A stretch of DNA of 64,000 nucleotides from Bacillota bacterium (GCA_021890795.1 JAKKUO010000003.1:1-64000), one strand, 5' to 3'; shown: positions 25,649 to 34,338, counted from the first letter of the stretch. Notes: generated by a model not told the origin, from the letters alone. Numbers and translations: made by a program.

Positions 25649-26242
25649 TTACTCCCTGCCGGTCTCCGGCGCCCCCGCCCGCGCCGGCTCCCGGCGGTAG
25701 AGGGAGATCCCGATCTCCCCGAACCGGAGCTGCCGGAACCGGGCGAGGTCCCCCGCCCGGTCCGGCGCCGGGTCCTTGTGGTGGTGATGGGCCACCACCA
25801 CCCCGTCGGGGGCCACCAGGCCGGCCTCCGCCAGGGCCGCCAGCACCGGCGGCACCAGGTCCCGGCCGTAGGGGGGGTCGACGAAGACCAGGTCGTAGAC
25901 CTCCCCCCGGGCGGCCAGCTCCGGGATGGCCCGGAGCACGTCCCGGCGCAAAACCTCCACCTCGGCCCCTTCCCCCAGGCCGGTGGCCGCCAGGTTCTCC
26001 TGGAGGACCCGGATGTGGGCCGGCTCCAGCTCCACGAAGGTGCAGCGGGCGGCCCCCCGGGAGAGGGCCTCGAGGCCGATGCTGCCGGACCCGGCGAAGA
26101 GGTCGAGAACCGCCGCACCGGGAAGCCGGGGCTGCAGGATATTGAACAGGGACTCCTTTACCCGGTCGAGCATCGGGCGGATGCCCCGCCCCTTGACGGT
26201 CTTCAGCCGGTGGCCCCGGGCGCGGCCGGCGATGATCCGCAT
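25649..26242 (-). CDS. rsmD: 16S rRNA (guanine-966-N2)-methyltransferase RsmD
   Basis: A 197-residue class I methyltransferase. The start MRIIAGRARG with KTVKGRGIRPMLDRVKESLFNIL is diagnostic for RsmD. The SAM motif is VLDLFAGSGSIGLEALSRGA and the catalytic motif is FVDPPYG. It methylates G966 of 16S rRNA during 30S assembly. I use ATG 26242; an ATG four codons earlier touches AAGGAGG directly and is less likely. The longer open frame upstream is not used. The membrane-protein gene at 26374 diverges from it. Confidence 0.93.
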   Translation of the reverse strand: MRIIAGRARGHRLKTVKGRGIRPMLDRVKESLFNILQPRLPGAAVLDLFAGSGSIGLEALSRGAARCTFVELEPAHIRVLQENLAATGLGEGAEVEVLRRDVLRAIPELAARGEVYDLVFVDPPYGRDLVPPVLAALAEAGLVAPDGVVVAHHHHKDPAPDRAGDLARFRQLRFGEIGISLYRREPARAGAPETGRE

Positions 26243-26308
26243 CCCCTGTCCCATCCTCCTTGAAGGGTCTTCGGTCCCGCCCACACATGGACGGGCCTTC
26301 CCTTTCCC

Positions 26309-26336
26309 GCATTCTCGCACACGCATTCTCGCACAG
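26309..26336. repeat. 14-bp perfect tandem repeat in the rsmD divergent gap
   Basis: GCATTCTCGCACAC (26309-26322) is repeated immediately. On the minus strand each copy contains GAGAAT, so they might be -10-like or operator elements for rsmD. Confidence 0.6.
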
Positions 26337-26373
26337 GGGCGGCGAGCCCGCAAGGACCGGAGGTGATCCACCT

Positions 26374-26931
26374 GTGCGATGGCTGGGCGTGGCCGGTGGC
26401 CTCGCCGGAGCGGCGGGGGCCGCGTACCTCTTCCTCACGGCCCTGGCACTGTCACCCGGCGAGCCCAACCGGGAGAACGGACTGTTCTGGGGAGCCCTCT
26501 GGCTGGTGGCCTTCCTGGCCGGAGGGTGGCTGGCCTGGACCGGCCGGCGGACGGCCCTCACCGCCCTGGGCTGCGCGGCCACCGGGATGGCCTTTCTCGG
26601 CCAGATGACCATCGGCCCCCTCTTCCTCCCTGGGGCGGTGCTGACCAGCACCGCGGCGGCCATCGGCGACCCCCGGGACGCCGGGCACCGGTCCGGCCGG
26701 CGGGCCGCCCGGTGGGGCGCCCTGGCCGGGGCCCTGGCCCTGGCCGGGACGCTGGTGGCGGGCTGGGCCTACTCCTCGCCCCTCGCGCTGGAGATCCCGG
26801 GCCTTCTCGTGGCCCTTACGGTCCTGGTTGCCTTTGCCCGCCCCGGCGCCGGAGTTCCCTTCGCCGCCGGGGCAGCCGCGGGCTTCGGCTGGCCCTTCCT
26901 GGCTCTCCTCCTCTGGTTCATCTGGTACTGA
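26374..26931 (+). CDS. Membrane protein of unknown function (185 aa)
   Basis: The start is GTG 26374 behind GGAGGTGATC, an almost full anti-16S match. The 185-residue product has about six hydrophobic segments rich in Ala, Gly and Leu and ends in LALLLWFIWY. I recognise no family. A hairpin follows and then the fabH promoter. Confidence 0.7.
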   Translation: MRWLGVAGGLAGAAGAAYLFLTALALSPGEPNRENGLFWGALWLVAFLAGGWLAWTGRRTALTALGCAATGMAFLGQMTIGPLFLPGAVLTSTAAAIGDPRDAGHRSGRRAARWGALAGALALAGTLVAGWAYSSPLALEIPGLLVALTVLVAFARPGAGVPFAAGAAAGFGWPFLALLLWFIWY

Positions 26932-26943
26932 ACCCAGGCACCT

Positions 26944-26972
26944 GGTCGCCGGGCCCGGATCCCCCGGCGACC
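26944..26972 (+). terminator. Hairpin after the membrane-protein gene
   Basis: A perfect 10-bp stem (26944-26953 with 26963-26972) lies 13 bp after the stop, without a T-tract. Confidence 0.5.
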
Positions 26973-26977
26973 GCCGG

Positions 26978-27021
26978 ATTGATAGCTGGTATTGATAGCA
27001 ACTACCAACCTGTGCTAGCAT
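26978..27021 (+). promoter_or_regulatory. fabH promoter with direct repeat and possible operator
   Basis: TTGATA (26992-26997), an 18-nt spacer and an extended -10 TGCTAGCAT (TAGCAT at 27016-27021). ATTGATAGC occurs twice (26978, 26991). A TGGTA...TACCA dyad straddles the -35 box, a plausible site for a fatty-acid regulator. Confidence 0.6.
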
Positions 27022-27043
27022 CGGGGACAAGGGAGGAGTCCCC

Positions 27044-28030
27044 GTGAAGTACGGAGCCACCATCACGGGCATCGGCGCGTACGTGCCCGAAAACCGGCTG
27101 ACCAACGCCGACCTCACCCGCATGGTCGATACCAGCGACGAGTGGATCGTCACCCGTACGGGCATCCGGGAGCGGCGGATCGCCCCCCGGGAGGAAGGCA
27201 CCAGCCACCTGGCGGTCCGGGCCGCCCGGGAGGCCCTTCAGGCCGCGGGCCTCCGGCCAGAAGACCTGGACCTGATCCTGGTGGCGACCAGCACCCCGGA
27301 CCTCACCTTCCCCCCGGTGGCCTGCCTGGTCCAGGGAGAGCTGGGGGCCGGCCGGGCGCCGGCCTTCGACGTGAACGGCGTCTGCGCGGGCTTTCTCACC
27401 GCCCTGGTCACCGGCGCCCAGTTCATCGGCACCGGCACCTGCCGGCACGTCCTGGTCATTGGGGCGGATACCTACTCCCGGATCGTGGACTACACCGACC
27501 GGAGCACCTGCATCCTCTTCGGCGACGGCGCCGGGGCGGTGGTCCTCTCCCGGACCGAGCCCGGCCGGGGCCTCCTGGACTTCACCCTGGCCGCGGACGG
27601 CCGGGAAGCGGGCCTCCTCTACTGCCCCCACCCCAGGAGCCCCGCCGCCACCCTGGCGGCCCTGGGGGCGGAGCCCGCGCCTTACATCCGGCAGCACGGG
27701 CAGGCGGTCTTCAAAGCGGCGGTGAGCGCCATGGCCGAGGCCATCACCACCCTGCTGGAGCGCCAGGGGCTGGTGGCCGGCGACCTGGCGGTCTTGGTCC
27801 CCCACCAGGCCAACCTCCGGCTGCTGAGCGCCCTGGCGGAGCGGATCGGCCTGCCGGAAGACCGGGTGGCGGTCTCGATCGAAGAGCACGGGAACACCTC
27901 GGCCGCCAGCATCCCTCTGGCTCTCCACCGCTGGGTCCATACCCGGGGGCTGCACCCGGGGGACCTGGTGATGTTCACCGCAGTGGGCGGCGGCCTCCTC
28001 TGGGGGGCCGCCCTGATGCGCTGGGGGTAA
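27044..28030 (+). CDS. fabH: 3-oxoacyl-ACP synthase III (FabH)
   Basis: A 328-residue condensing enzyme. MVDTSDEWIVTRTGIRERRI is the standard FabH opening. The active cysteine is in DVNGVCAGFLTAL, the histidine in LVPHQANLR and the asparagine in EEHGNTSAASIP. It primes fatty-acid synthesis from acyl-CoA and malonyl-ACP. The GTG start at 27044 follows GGGAGGAG. No other fab genes are adjacent; the strong promoter suggests a single-gene unit. Confidence 0.94.
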   Translation: MKYGATITGIGAYVPENRLTNADLTRMVDTSDEWIVTRTGIRERRIAPREEGTSHLAVRAAREALQAAGLRPEDLDLILVATSTPDLTFPPVACLVQGELGAGRAPAFDVNGVCAGFLTALVTGAQFIGTGTCRHVLVIGADTYSRIVDYTDRSTCILFGDGAGAVVLSRTEPGRGLLDFTLAADGREAGLLYCPHPRSPAATLAALGAEPAPYIRQHGQAVFKAAVSAMAEAITTLLERQGLVAGDLAVLVPHQANLRLLSALAERIGLPEDRVAVSIEEHGNTSAASIPLALHRWVHTRGLHPGDLVMFTAVGGGLLWGAALMRWG

Positions 28031-28072
28031 GGGCCTCCTCCGGGACGGGTGCCCCGGAAGCGCCAGGGGCGC

Positions 28073-28174
28073 GGGGGTTGCCCGCAGTGCCGGGAACCGT
28101 GGCCGGGGCCAGGGAGCGCGCACAGTGCCGGGCGCCGTGGCGGGGGCCGGGGGTTGCCCGCGGCGCCAGGATCC
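28073..28174. repeat. 38-bp tandem repeat, about 2.7 copies
   Basis: Units start at 28073, 28111 and 28149. They share CAGTGCCGGG and CCGTGGC...GGGGCC, with the first and third starting GGGGGTTGCCCGC. It lies between fabH and the SCO gene. Confidence 0.7.
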
Positions 28175-28189
28175 GTTACTGTTGTTGTT

Positions 28190-28205
28190 GGTATGCGACA
28201 ATACC
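28190..28205. promoter_or_regulatory. Dyad upstream of the SCO gene
   Basis: GGTAT and ATACC arms flank GCGACA 33 bp before the SCO start, in the only AT-richer stretch of this gap. It may be an operator, possibly for a metal or redox regulator. Confidence 0.35.
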
Positions 28206-28237
28206 GACCGGGACCGAACCGGGAGGAGGTTCAACCC

Positions 28238-28954
28238 ATGGGCGCCACCACGGCCCCCCTCGCCCACCGGCGCACCCGCCGGTTCCGGCGGGGGACCTGG
28301 CTGCTCCTGGCGCTTCTGGCCATGGCCCTTGTCCTGGCCGGGTGCGGCGGCCGCCGGGAGACCCCAGAGCCCACTCAACCTGCTGAATCCGCCCAGTCCG
28401 AAGACCTGCCCAGGTACCGCCCCGCTCCGGTCTTTACCCTCACGGACCAGATGGGCCGGAGGATCTCCACCGAGAGCGACCTGAAGGGCAAGGTGCTGCT
28501 GGTCAACTTCATCTTCACCCACTGCACCGACACCTGTCCGCTCCAGACCGCACAGATGGCCCACCTCCAGCGGCAGCTGGTAGAGGCGGGGATCACTCCG
28601 GACCAGGTGCGACTGGTCTCCATCTCCGTGGACCCGGTCCGGGACACCCCGGAGGTGCTGCGGCGGTACGCCGAATCCTACCACGCGGACCCGGCGTACT
28701 GGCACTTCCTCACCGGTCCGGTGGAGGAGGTCCGCCAGGTCGTCGTGGAGGGCTTCAAGGTCCCGGCCCAGATCCCGGACCACCACCAGCACGGGGACCA
28801 CGGAGGCGGGGACCACGGGGAGAGCCTGATCGCCCACAGCGACCTGACGGTGTTGGTGGACCGGCAGGGGCAGGTCCGGGCCTACTACCCCATCGAGGTC
28901 TGGGATTGGGAGAAGGTCCTGGCGGACGTCCGCCGGGTGCTGGCGGAGCCGTAA
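28238..28954 (+). CDS. SCO1/SenC-family copper chaperone lipoprotein
   Basis: A 238-residue protein with a basic N-terminus and lipobox ending LAGC. The thioredoxin-like SCO domain has the copper ligands CTDTCP (about residue 95) and the distal histidine in ESLIAHSDLTVLVDR. SCO proteins deliver copper to the CuA site of cytochrome c oxidase. A His-rich insert (HHQHGDHGGGDHG) before the distal histidine may hold extra metal. The ATG at 28238 follows GGGAGGAGG. Confidence 0.92.
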   Translation: MGATTAPLAHRRTRRFRRGTWLLLALLAMALVLAGCGGRRETPEPTQPAESAQSEDLPRYRPAPVFTLTDQMGRRISTESDLKGKVLLVNFIFTHCTDTCPLQTAQMAHLQRQLVEAGITPDQVRLVSISVDPVRDTPEVLRRYAESYHADPAYWHFLTGPVEEVRQVVVEGFKVPAQIPDHHQHGDHGGGDHGESLIAHSDLTVLVDRQGQVRAYYPIEVWDWEKVLADVRRVLAEP

Positions 28955-28959
28955 ACAAG

Positions 28960-28986
28960 CCGCGGGGCTGCAGCGCAGCCCCGCGG
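28960..28986 (+). terminator. Terminator of the SCO gene
   Basis: A perfect 12-bp stem (28960-28971 with 28975-28986) with an AGC loop, followed by TCTTCTTG. Confidence 0.75.
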
Positions 28987-28996
28987 TCTTCTTGTG

Positions 28997-29080
28997 CGCA
29001 GCGCCGGACCAGATGGAGCGGCAGACCGGGCGCAGCGCCGGACCAGATGGAGCGGCGGACCGGTCGCAGCGGCGGACCGG
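28997..29080. repeat. 34-bp tandem repeat, about 2.5 copies
   Basis: Units at 28997-29030 and 29031-29064 differ at two positions, and a partial third continues to about 29080. They start directly after the SCO terminator and end at the stop of the convergent YwiC-like gene. Confidence 0.85.
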
Positions 29081-29081
29081 G

Positions 29082-29861
29082 TCAGGGTCCGCCGCGGCCC
29101 GAAAGCCCCAGGAGCGCCACCAACATGACAAACCCCACCCCGTGGCCGATCTCCCGGAGGCCGACCCGGAGCGTCGGCTCCGGCCCGGGCGGCCGGGCGG
29201 CGATCCAGGCCGCGTGAAGGACCGAGGGCACCAGGGCCCACCCATAGGGAGCGGCCCAGCCGGCGGCCACCCCGAGGCAGGCCAGGTGAACCGCCAGGGA
29301 GAGCTGGTGGAACCTCCGGTTGGCCCGCTCCCGGATCTGGCTGCGGACCCGCATGACGCTGCCGGCCCAGAAGAGCACGGTCATCAGGGTGAGGGCCCGG
29401 GCGGCCGGCCCCACCTCCCCGGACAGGGCCAGGGCGTAGGCTGGGACCAGCAGCGCGGAGGCCACGGTGCCGAGGAGGTCGCCCAGCAGGGACCGCCACG
29501 GGCTCCGGCGCCCGAGGAGCGAAACCAGCCCCTCCGCGGCCACCCCGGCGGCGCCGATGGCCAGGAGGTGCAGTCCCCGGTCACTGATGAGAAGGGGCCA
29601 GGCCAGGGCCCCCGCCAGCAGGACCCAGGCGGCCAGCCACAGGCGGGCCCAGGCGCGCCGCTGGGGGTAGTGCTGCTGCCCCCAGGCCGCCCGGGCCATG
29701 AAGAGGGCCGCGGCCGCCCCGGCGAGGCGCAGAGCCGCCAGACTCGTCCCCAGGACGGCGCCGGCGGCCAAAAGGGGTATCAGGAGGGCGGCCCAGCTCC
29801 CGTGCTCCCGGGGCAATGGGGGAGGGAGAAGAGGACGGAGGCGGGACAGAGGAACGGCCAT
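29082..29861 (-). CDS. YwiC-like integral membrane protein
   Basis: A 259-residue protein with about eight helices. The N-terminal PREHGSWAALLIPLLAAG matches the conserved opening of the YwiC family (function unknown, often near respiratory genes). RRFHQLSLAVHLACLG lies near residue 195. The start is ATG 29861 behind GGGGAGG; the 84 codons upstream are leader sequence. Confidence 0.75.
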   Translation of the reverse strand: MAVPLSRLRPLLPPPLPREHGSWAALLIPLLAAGAVLGTSLAALRLAGAAAALFMARAAWGQQHYPQRRAWARLWLAAWVLLAGALAWPLLISDRGLHLLAIGAAGVAAEGLVSLLGRRSPWRSLLGDLLGTVASALLVPAYALALSGEVGPAARALTLMTVLFWAGSVMRVRSQIRERANRRFHQLSLAVHLACLGVAAGWAAPYGWALVPSVLHAAWIAARPPGPEPTLRVGLREIGHGVGFVMLVALLGLSGRGGP

Positions 29862-29986
29862 CGCTGCGTACCTCCCCTGACCGGAGCAGCCCGGAGACCG
29901 CCGGCACCCCGGCCACGGGGCCGAGGCTCCGGCGGGCCCGGGAGGCCCCTGGGTGGTTACCTCAGGAGCCAGCCTGGAAGGTGTGG

Positions 29987-30020
29987 GGGAACCTGGAAAG
30001 CGCGGGAACCTTGAAGGCGC
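29987..30020. repeat. 17-bp tandem repeat, two copies
   Basis: GGGAACCTGGAAAGCGC (29987) is followed by a copy differing at two bases, inside the roughly 230-nt leader of the YwiC-like gene. Confidence 0.65.
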
Positions 30021-30096
30021 GAGAAAAGAAAGGCGACCCCGTGGCGGCCGGTAACGCCCGCCCGGGACCACCCTCCGCCCTGTCCGTCCGGCACCG

Positions 30097-30126
30097 ATTT
30101 TACCACAGCCCATTCAGTTCCGACAA
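30097..30126 (-). promoter_or_regulatory. Promoter of the YwiC-like gene
   Basis: TTGTCG (30121-30126), 18 nt and TAAAAT with TG extension (30097-30102) on the minus strand. The -35 overlaps the dyad CCGACAATCGG (30120-30130). It lies in the 300-bp gap between the YwiC-like and SCP2 genes. Confidence 0.55.
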
Positions 30127-30162
30127 TCGGCTCCGGAGCCAGGCCAGACCCTATGGAGCGAG

Positions 30163-30483
30163 CTACAGCAGCGACTGGAGCTTCATGGCCAGGTTCAGAT
30201 CCCCCCGGACCTTGAGCTTCCCGGTCATGAAAGCGGTCATGGGGTTGAGCCGGCCGGCCACCAGGGCCTGAAAGTCCGCCGCCTCCATCTGGACGGTGCA
30301 GCCGGCGTCCGGGGCAGGCCCCTCCGCGACGGCGGTCTGGCCGTCGGCGATCCGGACATGGTAGGTACCGCCACCTTCCCCGGTCAGTTCAAACTGGTAG
30401 ACAGCGCTCAGCCCCTGCAGCCGCTCCGGGTGAACGTTGGCCCGGCGCTGAAGTTCAGCAAAGATCTCCCCCAGGGCAGACAT
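30163..30483 (-). CDS. SCP2 sterol-binding domain protein
   Basis: A 106-residue single-domain protein. The SCP2 fold is indicated by VYQFELTGEGGGTYHVRIADGQ and by the C-terminal LVAGRLNPMTAFMTGKLKVRGD, which is very typical. Such proteins bind lipids or fatty acyl groups; the exact ligand is unknown. The start is ATG 30483 behind AAGGGAG. Confidence 0.88.
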   Translation of the reverse strand: MSALGEIFAELQRRANVHPERLQGLSAVYQFELTGEGGGTYHVRIADGQTAVAEGPAPDAGCTVQMEAADFQALVAGRLNPMTAFMTGKLKVRGDLNLAMKLQSLL

Positions 30484-30560
30484 CCCCGCCACTCCCTTCT
30501 TCCCCCGGCCGTGGTTCCGGGGCGGCGCGGCGCCCCACTTCCCACAGCCGCTTGTTTTCA

Positions 30561-30589
30561 ATTGTACGGAAACGGCGGCGGGGTGTCCA
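30561..30589 (-). promoter_or_regulatory. Sigma-A promoter of the SCP2 gene
   Basis: TGGACA (30584-30589), a 17-nt spacer and TACAAT (30561-30566) on the minus strand, with a leader of about 70 nt. Confidence 0.7.
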
Positions 30590-30640
30590 GGGGCCGGTCG
30601 CCTCCGTCGCCCCCGGCGGCCGCCCCGGGAGCGGCTCCCC

Positions 30641-31846
30641 CTACCCCGCGGCCCGTACCGCCCGGGCCAGGGCGGCCACCCCCCGCTCCAGTTCCGCGGG
30701 CGGCAGGTAGCTGAAGGAGAGCCGGAGGTGCCGGGCGCCCTGGGCCGCGGCCGGGCCAAAGTAGAAGTGCCGGCCCGGGACGTAGGCCACCCCCGCTGCC
30801 AGGGCCGCCGGCAGGAGCTTTTCGCTGTCCAGCCCCGGCGGCAGGCTGACCCAGACAAAGTACCCCCCGGCGGGCTCGGTCCAGGTCACCCCGGCGGGCA
30901 TCTCCCGGGCCAGGGCCCCGAGGAGGACGTTCCGGCGCTCCCGGTACCGCTGCCGGAGCCAGGCGAGCCGGGCCGGCAGATCCGTCCCCTGGAGGTACCG
31001 GGCGGTGAGGGCCCAGGCCAGGGGGTGGTCCAGGTCCTTCTTGAAGACCGCCATCGCCCGGATGACCGGCTCCGGCCCGGCGGCCCAGCCGATCCGAAGC
31101 CCCGGGGCCACCACCTTGGAGAGGGAACCCAGGTAGACCACCCGCCCCCGGGTGTCCAGGGCCTTGAGGGGCGGCGGCGCGGCCTGGGGATCGAAGGCCA
31201 GCTCCCCGTAGGCGTCGTCCTCCAGGATCAGGAAGTCGTACTCCTCCGCCAGGGCGAGGAGCCGCCGGCGGCGCTCGAGGGAGAGGGTGGCGCCGGTGGG
31301 GTTCTGAAAGCTCGGGATGGTGTAAAGGAGCCGGGGCAGGGCCTTGCCGGCGGTCCGGCGGCGCCGGAGGTCCTCAGCCAGGGCTTCCACCACCAGCCCC
31401 TCCCGGTCCACGGGGTAGCCGAGGATGGCGTCGGTGTAGTTCCGGAAGATCTCCAGGGCCTCCATGTAGGTCGGGGCCTCCACCGCCACCGGCGCCCCCG
31501 GGGCGATGAGGGCCCGGGCGGCCAGGTCGATGGCCTGGCAGGCCCCGCTAGTGACCAACAGCTCCCCCTCCCCCACCGGGATCCCCCGCTGGGCGAGGCG
31601 CTGGCGGATGAGGCCGGGGAGGGCGGCCATCGCCCGGCTGCCCAGGTAGTGAAGGGGGGCATCGGCCTCCTCGGCCAAGAGGGCCTCCAGGGCGGCCGCC
31701 AGGTCGGCCACCGGCACCGACTCGGGGAAGGGGTAGCCGGCGCTCAGCCGGACCACCCCCGGCGGCAGGGGCGGCATCCAGGCCCCGGGGGGCGGGTAGG
31801 CGAGGGCCAGCCGGGCCGCGGGGGAGAGGAATCGCTGCGGGTGCAT
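30641..31846 (-). CDS. PLP-dependent class I/II aminotransferase
   Basis: A 401-residue fold-type I aminotransferase of the LysN/MocR-catalytic type. PSFQNPTGATLS and LEDDAYGELAFD precede the PLP lysine in GSLSKVVAPGLRIGW (about residue 240), and HLRLSFSYL lies near the end. It lacks the GntR-type DNA-binding domain. The start is ATG 31846 behind GGAGGGAG. It follows the ABC ATPase gene by 38 bp as the last gene of the ARG-box operon, so it may act on the imported amino acid or its catabolite. The substrate is unknown. Confidence 0.88.
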   Translation of the reverse strand: MHPQRFLSPAARLALAYPPPGAWMPPLPPGVVRLSAGYPFPESVPVADLAAALEALLAEEADAPLHYLGSRAMAALPGLIRQRLAQRGIPVGEGELLVTSGACQAIDLAARALIAPGAPVAVEAPTYMEALEIFRNYTDAILGYPVDREGLVVEALAEDLRRRRTAGKALPRLLYTIPSFQNPTGATLSLERRRRLLALAEEYDFLILEDDAYGELAFDPQAAPPPLKALDTRGRVVYLGSLSKVVAPGLRIGWAAGPEPVIRAMAVFKKDLDHPLAWALTARYLQGTDLPARLAWLRQRYRERRNVLLGALAREMPAGVTWTEPAGGYFVWVSLPPGLDSEKLLPAALAAGVAYVPGRHFYFGPAAAQGARHLRLSFSYLPPAELERGVAALARAVRAAG

Positions 31847-31884
31847 CGGGACTCCCTCCGGCTCAGGGTCGCAGTGCCTGGCGC

Positions 31885-32613
31885 TCACACATGTAGGACC
31901 TTGCTCAGGAACGCCCGGGTCCGTTCCTCCCGGGGGCTGGTGAAGATCACCTCCGGCGGTCCCTCCTCCACAATGACGCCGCCGTCCATGAAGATCACCC
32001 GGTCCGCGACCTCCCGGGCAAAGCCCATCTCGTGGGTGACCACCACCATGGTCATCCCCTCCCGGGCCAGGTCCTTCATCACTGCCAGCACCTCGCCCAC
32101 CAGCTCCGGGTCCAGGGCGGAGGTGGGCTCGTCAAACAGCATCGCCTTCGGCTCCATGGCCAGGGCCCGGGCGATGGCCACCCGCTGCTGCTGCCCGCCG
32201 GAGAGCTGGGAGGGGTAGGCGTCGGCCTTCTCTGCGAGCCCCACCTTGGCGAGAAGCTCCAGGGCGAGCCTGCGGGCCGCGGCCCGGTCCATCTTCTTGA
32301 CGATGACGGGCCCGCTCATCACGTTCTCCAGGGCGGTCATGTGGGGGAAGAGGTGAAACCGCTGGAAGACCATCCCCAACTTTGCCCGGACCTGGTCCAG
32401 CTCCGGGCCGCCCGGGGGCAGGGGCCGGCCGTCGATGTAGATGCGGCCTTCGGTGGGCTCCTCCAGCCGGTTGATGCACCGGAGGAGGGTGGACTTGCCG
32501 GACCCGCTGGGGCCGATGACGCAGACCACCTCCCCGGGCCGGACGTGCAGGTCGATCCCCTTGAGGACGTGAAGCTTACCGAAGCGCTTGTGCAGTCCCT
32601 CGATCCGGATCAT
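31885..32613 (-). CDS. Polar amino-acid ABC transporter ATPase
   Basis: A 242-residue ATPase with Walker [11 protein letters not shown]-loop [10 protein letters not shown], signature LSGGQQQR and Walker [13 protein letters not shown]. It is close to GlnQ/ArtP/HisP, whose family members energise polar amino-acid uptake. It overlaps the permease gene by four bases. Confidence 0.94.
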   Translation of the reverse strand: MIRIEGLHKRFGKLHVLKGIDLHVRPGEVVCVIGPSGSGKSTLLRCINRLEEPTEGRIYIDGRPLPPGGPELDQVRAKLGMVFQRFHLFPHMTALENVMSGPVIVKKMDRAAARRLALELLAKVGLAEKADAYPSQLSGGQQQRVAIARALAMEPKAMLFDEPTSALDPELVGEVLAVMKDLAREGMTMVVVTHEMGFAREVADRVIFMDGGVIVEEGPPEVIFTSPREERTRAFLSKVLHV

Positions 32614-33260
32614 TCGACCCGCAGCCTCCTTTCCACCAGGGCCGCCAGCCGGGAGAAGGTGAAGGTCATGGCAAAGTAGATGGCCGCCGCGGCCAGATAC
32701 GCCGGGAAGGGCCGGTAGGTGCGGGAGGCGACGAGCTGGGCCGACCGGGTGAGGTCGGTGAGGGCGATCATCGCCACCACCGAGGTCTCCTTGAGCAGGG
32801 TGACCCCCTCGTTCACCAGGGGCGGGATCACCCGGCGCAAGGCCTGGGGCAGGACCACCCAGCGCATCGCCTGGGCGTAGGACATGCCCAGGGACCGGGC
32901 CGCTTCCATCTGCCCCCGGTCCAGGGACTGGATTCCCGCCCGGACGATCTCTCCGACGTACGCGCTGGAGTTGATCCCGAAGGCCACCACCGCGGCCCGG
33001 AACTCGTCCACCTGGAGCCCCAGGGCCTGGGGGATACCGAAGACGATGAGAAGGAGCTGCACCATCAGCGGCGTCCCCCGGAGGACTTCCACATAAGCGG
33101 TGGTGAGGAGGGCCAGCGGCCGCCAGGGGGAGAGCCGGGCCAGGCCCACGAAGGTGCCGAGGACGAGGCCGATGACAAAGGCCAGGAAAGCCAGCCGCAG
33201 GGTCATGCCGGCGCCTTTGAGGAGCAGGGGCAGGTTCTGGGCGAGAAAGTCAGGTGGCAC
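32610..33260 (-). CDS. Polar amino-acid ABC transporter permease
   Basis: A 216-residue inner-membrane permease with about five helices. The His/Glu/Gln/Arg-type signature is [17 protein letters not shown], and the EAA loop is [20 protein letters not shown]. The GTG 33260 start follows GGGAGGAAGG. Only one permease gene is present, so it probably works as a homodimer. Confidence 0.93.
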   Translation of the reverse strand: MPPDFLAQNLPLLLKGAGMTLRLAFLAFVIGLVLGTFVGLARLSPWRPLALLTTAYVEVLRGTPLMVQLLLIVFGIPQALGLQVDEFRAAVVAFGINSSAYVGEIVRAGIQSLDRGQMEAARSLGMSYAQAMRWVVLPQALRRVIPPLVNEGVTLLKETSVVAMIALTDLTRSAQLVASRTYRPFPAYLAAAAIYFAMTFTFSRLAALVERRLRVE

Positions 33261-33413
33261 GGTTCCTTCCTCCCAACGGCGGCAGAGTGGGGAGCAGCGT
33301 GGGCAACGTGCCGGCGAGCGGCGGCAGGGTGGGCAGCAGGGCGGGTGCAGGGCAGCCGGCAGCGGCGCCGGGCCGGCAGGCATCGGACAGGGGGCGGGGC
33401 GGCGACAGGCGAC

Positions 33414-33438
33414 AAGGGGGCGGCGGCGCCGCCCCCTT
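33414..33438 (-). terminator. Intercistronic hairpin between binding protein and permease genes
   Basis: A perfect 11-bp stem (33414-33424 with 33428-33438) and three-base loop lies 40 bp after the binding-protein stop. It is probably an attenuator or mRNA-stabilising stem giving excess binding protein over permease. The rest of this 219-bp gap holds imperfect GCGGCAGGGTGGG-like repeats. Confidence 0.55.
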
Positions 33439-33479
33439 GGGGGATGGGTTCCACAGCCGGCCGGGCGCGGGGTCGGTCT

Positions 33480-34316
33480 TTACTGCGGCATGAACCACTT
33501 CTCGGTCAGCCGGTCGAAGCGGCCGTCCTGCTTCATCTTGGCCAGGACCTGGTTGACAAACTGGGTCAGGTCCGGGGTGTCCTTGCGCAGGGCAAAGGCG
33601 GTCTCCAGGGCCGGAAGCTCCGCCGCGATCTTCAGGTTCGGATTGGCCTTGATAAAGGCCTCGGCCACCACCTTGTGCAGGTACGTCGCGTCGGCCTGCC
33701 CCGAAGCCACCGCGGTGGCCGCCTCGGTGAAGAGGTTGTACTCCTTTACCTCCACTCCCTCGATCTGGCGCACCGCCTCCCCATGGACGGTGCCGATCTG
33801 GACGGCAACCCGATGCCCCTTCAGGTCCTCCAGGCTCTTGACGGGCTTGTCCCAGTCCTTGCGGACCACGATCGCGTCGGTCCCCGCCAGGTAGGGATCC
33901 GTGAAGTCCACCGCCTGCTTGCGCTCCTCGGTGACGGTGACGCCGGCGGCCATGATGTCGAACTTGCCCGCCTGCAGGGCAGGGATCAGGCCGTCGAAGC
34001 CCATCTGGACGATCTCCAGTTGCACCCCGAGTTCCTTGGCCACTTCCTGCATGATGTCGATGTCGAAGCCGACCACCTGGTTGTTCTCATCGAGGAACTC
34101 GAAGGGCGGGTAGTCCGGCGAGGTGCCGATCTTCAGCACGCCCTCCCGCTTGATCCGGTCCAGGGTGGGGGTTGCCGATGCCGCCGATCCCCCGGCGCCG
34201 CCGGACCCGCTGCTGCCGGCCTGGGCGCCGGAGCCGGCGGGCGCCTGGCCGCAGCCGGCCACCAGGGCGGACAGGGCAAGGAGAGCCGCAAAAAGAAGAG
34301 ACAGCCGACGTTGCAC
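33480..34316 (-). CDS. Amino-acid ABC transporter substrate-binding lipoprotein
   Basis: A 278-residue family-3 solute-binding protein with lipobox LVAGC and a Gly/Ser/Ala linker. The binding domain starts VLKIGTSPDYPPFEFLDENN and contains GFDIDIMQEVAKELG and VDFTDPYL. The GTG start at 34316 follows GGGGAGG. The ARG box in its promoter suggests arginine or another basic amino acid as ligand; the sequence does not prove it. Confidence 0.92.
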   Translation of the reverse strand: MQRRLSLLFAALLALSALVAGCGQAPAGSGAQAGSSGSGGAGGSAASATPTLDRIKREGVLKIGTSPDYPPFEFLDENNQVVGFDIDIMQEVAKELGVQLEIVQMGFDGLIPALQAGKFDIMAAGVTVTEERKQAVDFTDPYLAGTDAIVVRKDWDKPVKSLEDLKGHRVAVQIGTVHGEAVRQIEGVEVKEYNLFTEAATAVASGQADATYLHKVVAEAFIKANPNLKIAAELPALETAFALRKDTPDLTQFVNQVLAKMKQDGRFDRLTEKWFMPQ

Positions 34317-34338
34317 GGTGCGTAGCGCCTCCCCGGGT

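Noticed and set aside
24003-26663. An 886-codon minus-strand open frame
   Set aside because: It lies antisense to the UDP-glucose dehydrogenase gene and out of frame with rsmD, with low-complexity composition and no motifs.
28997-29080. Tandem repeats considered as a CRISPR array
   Set aside because: Units are adjacent with no unique spacers, and no cas genes are present.
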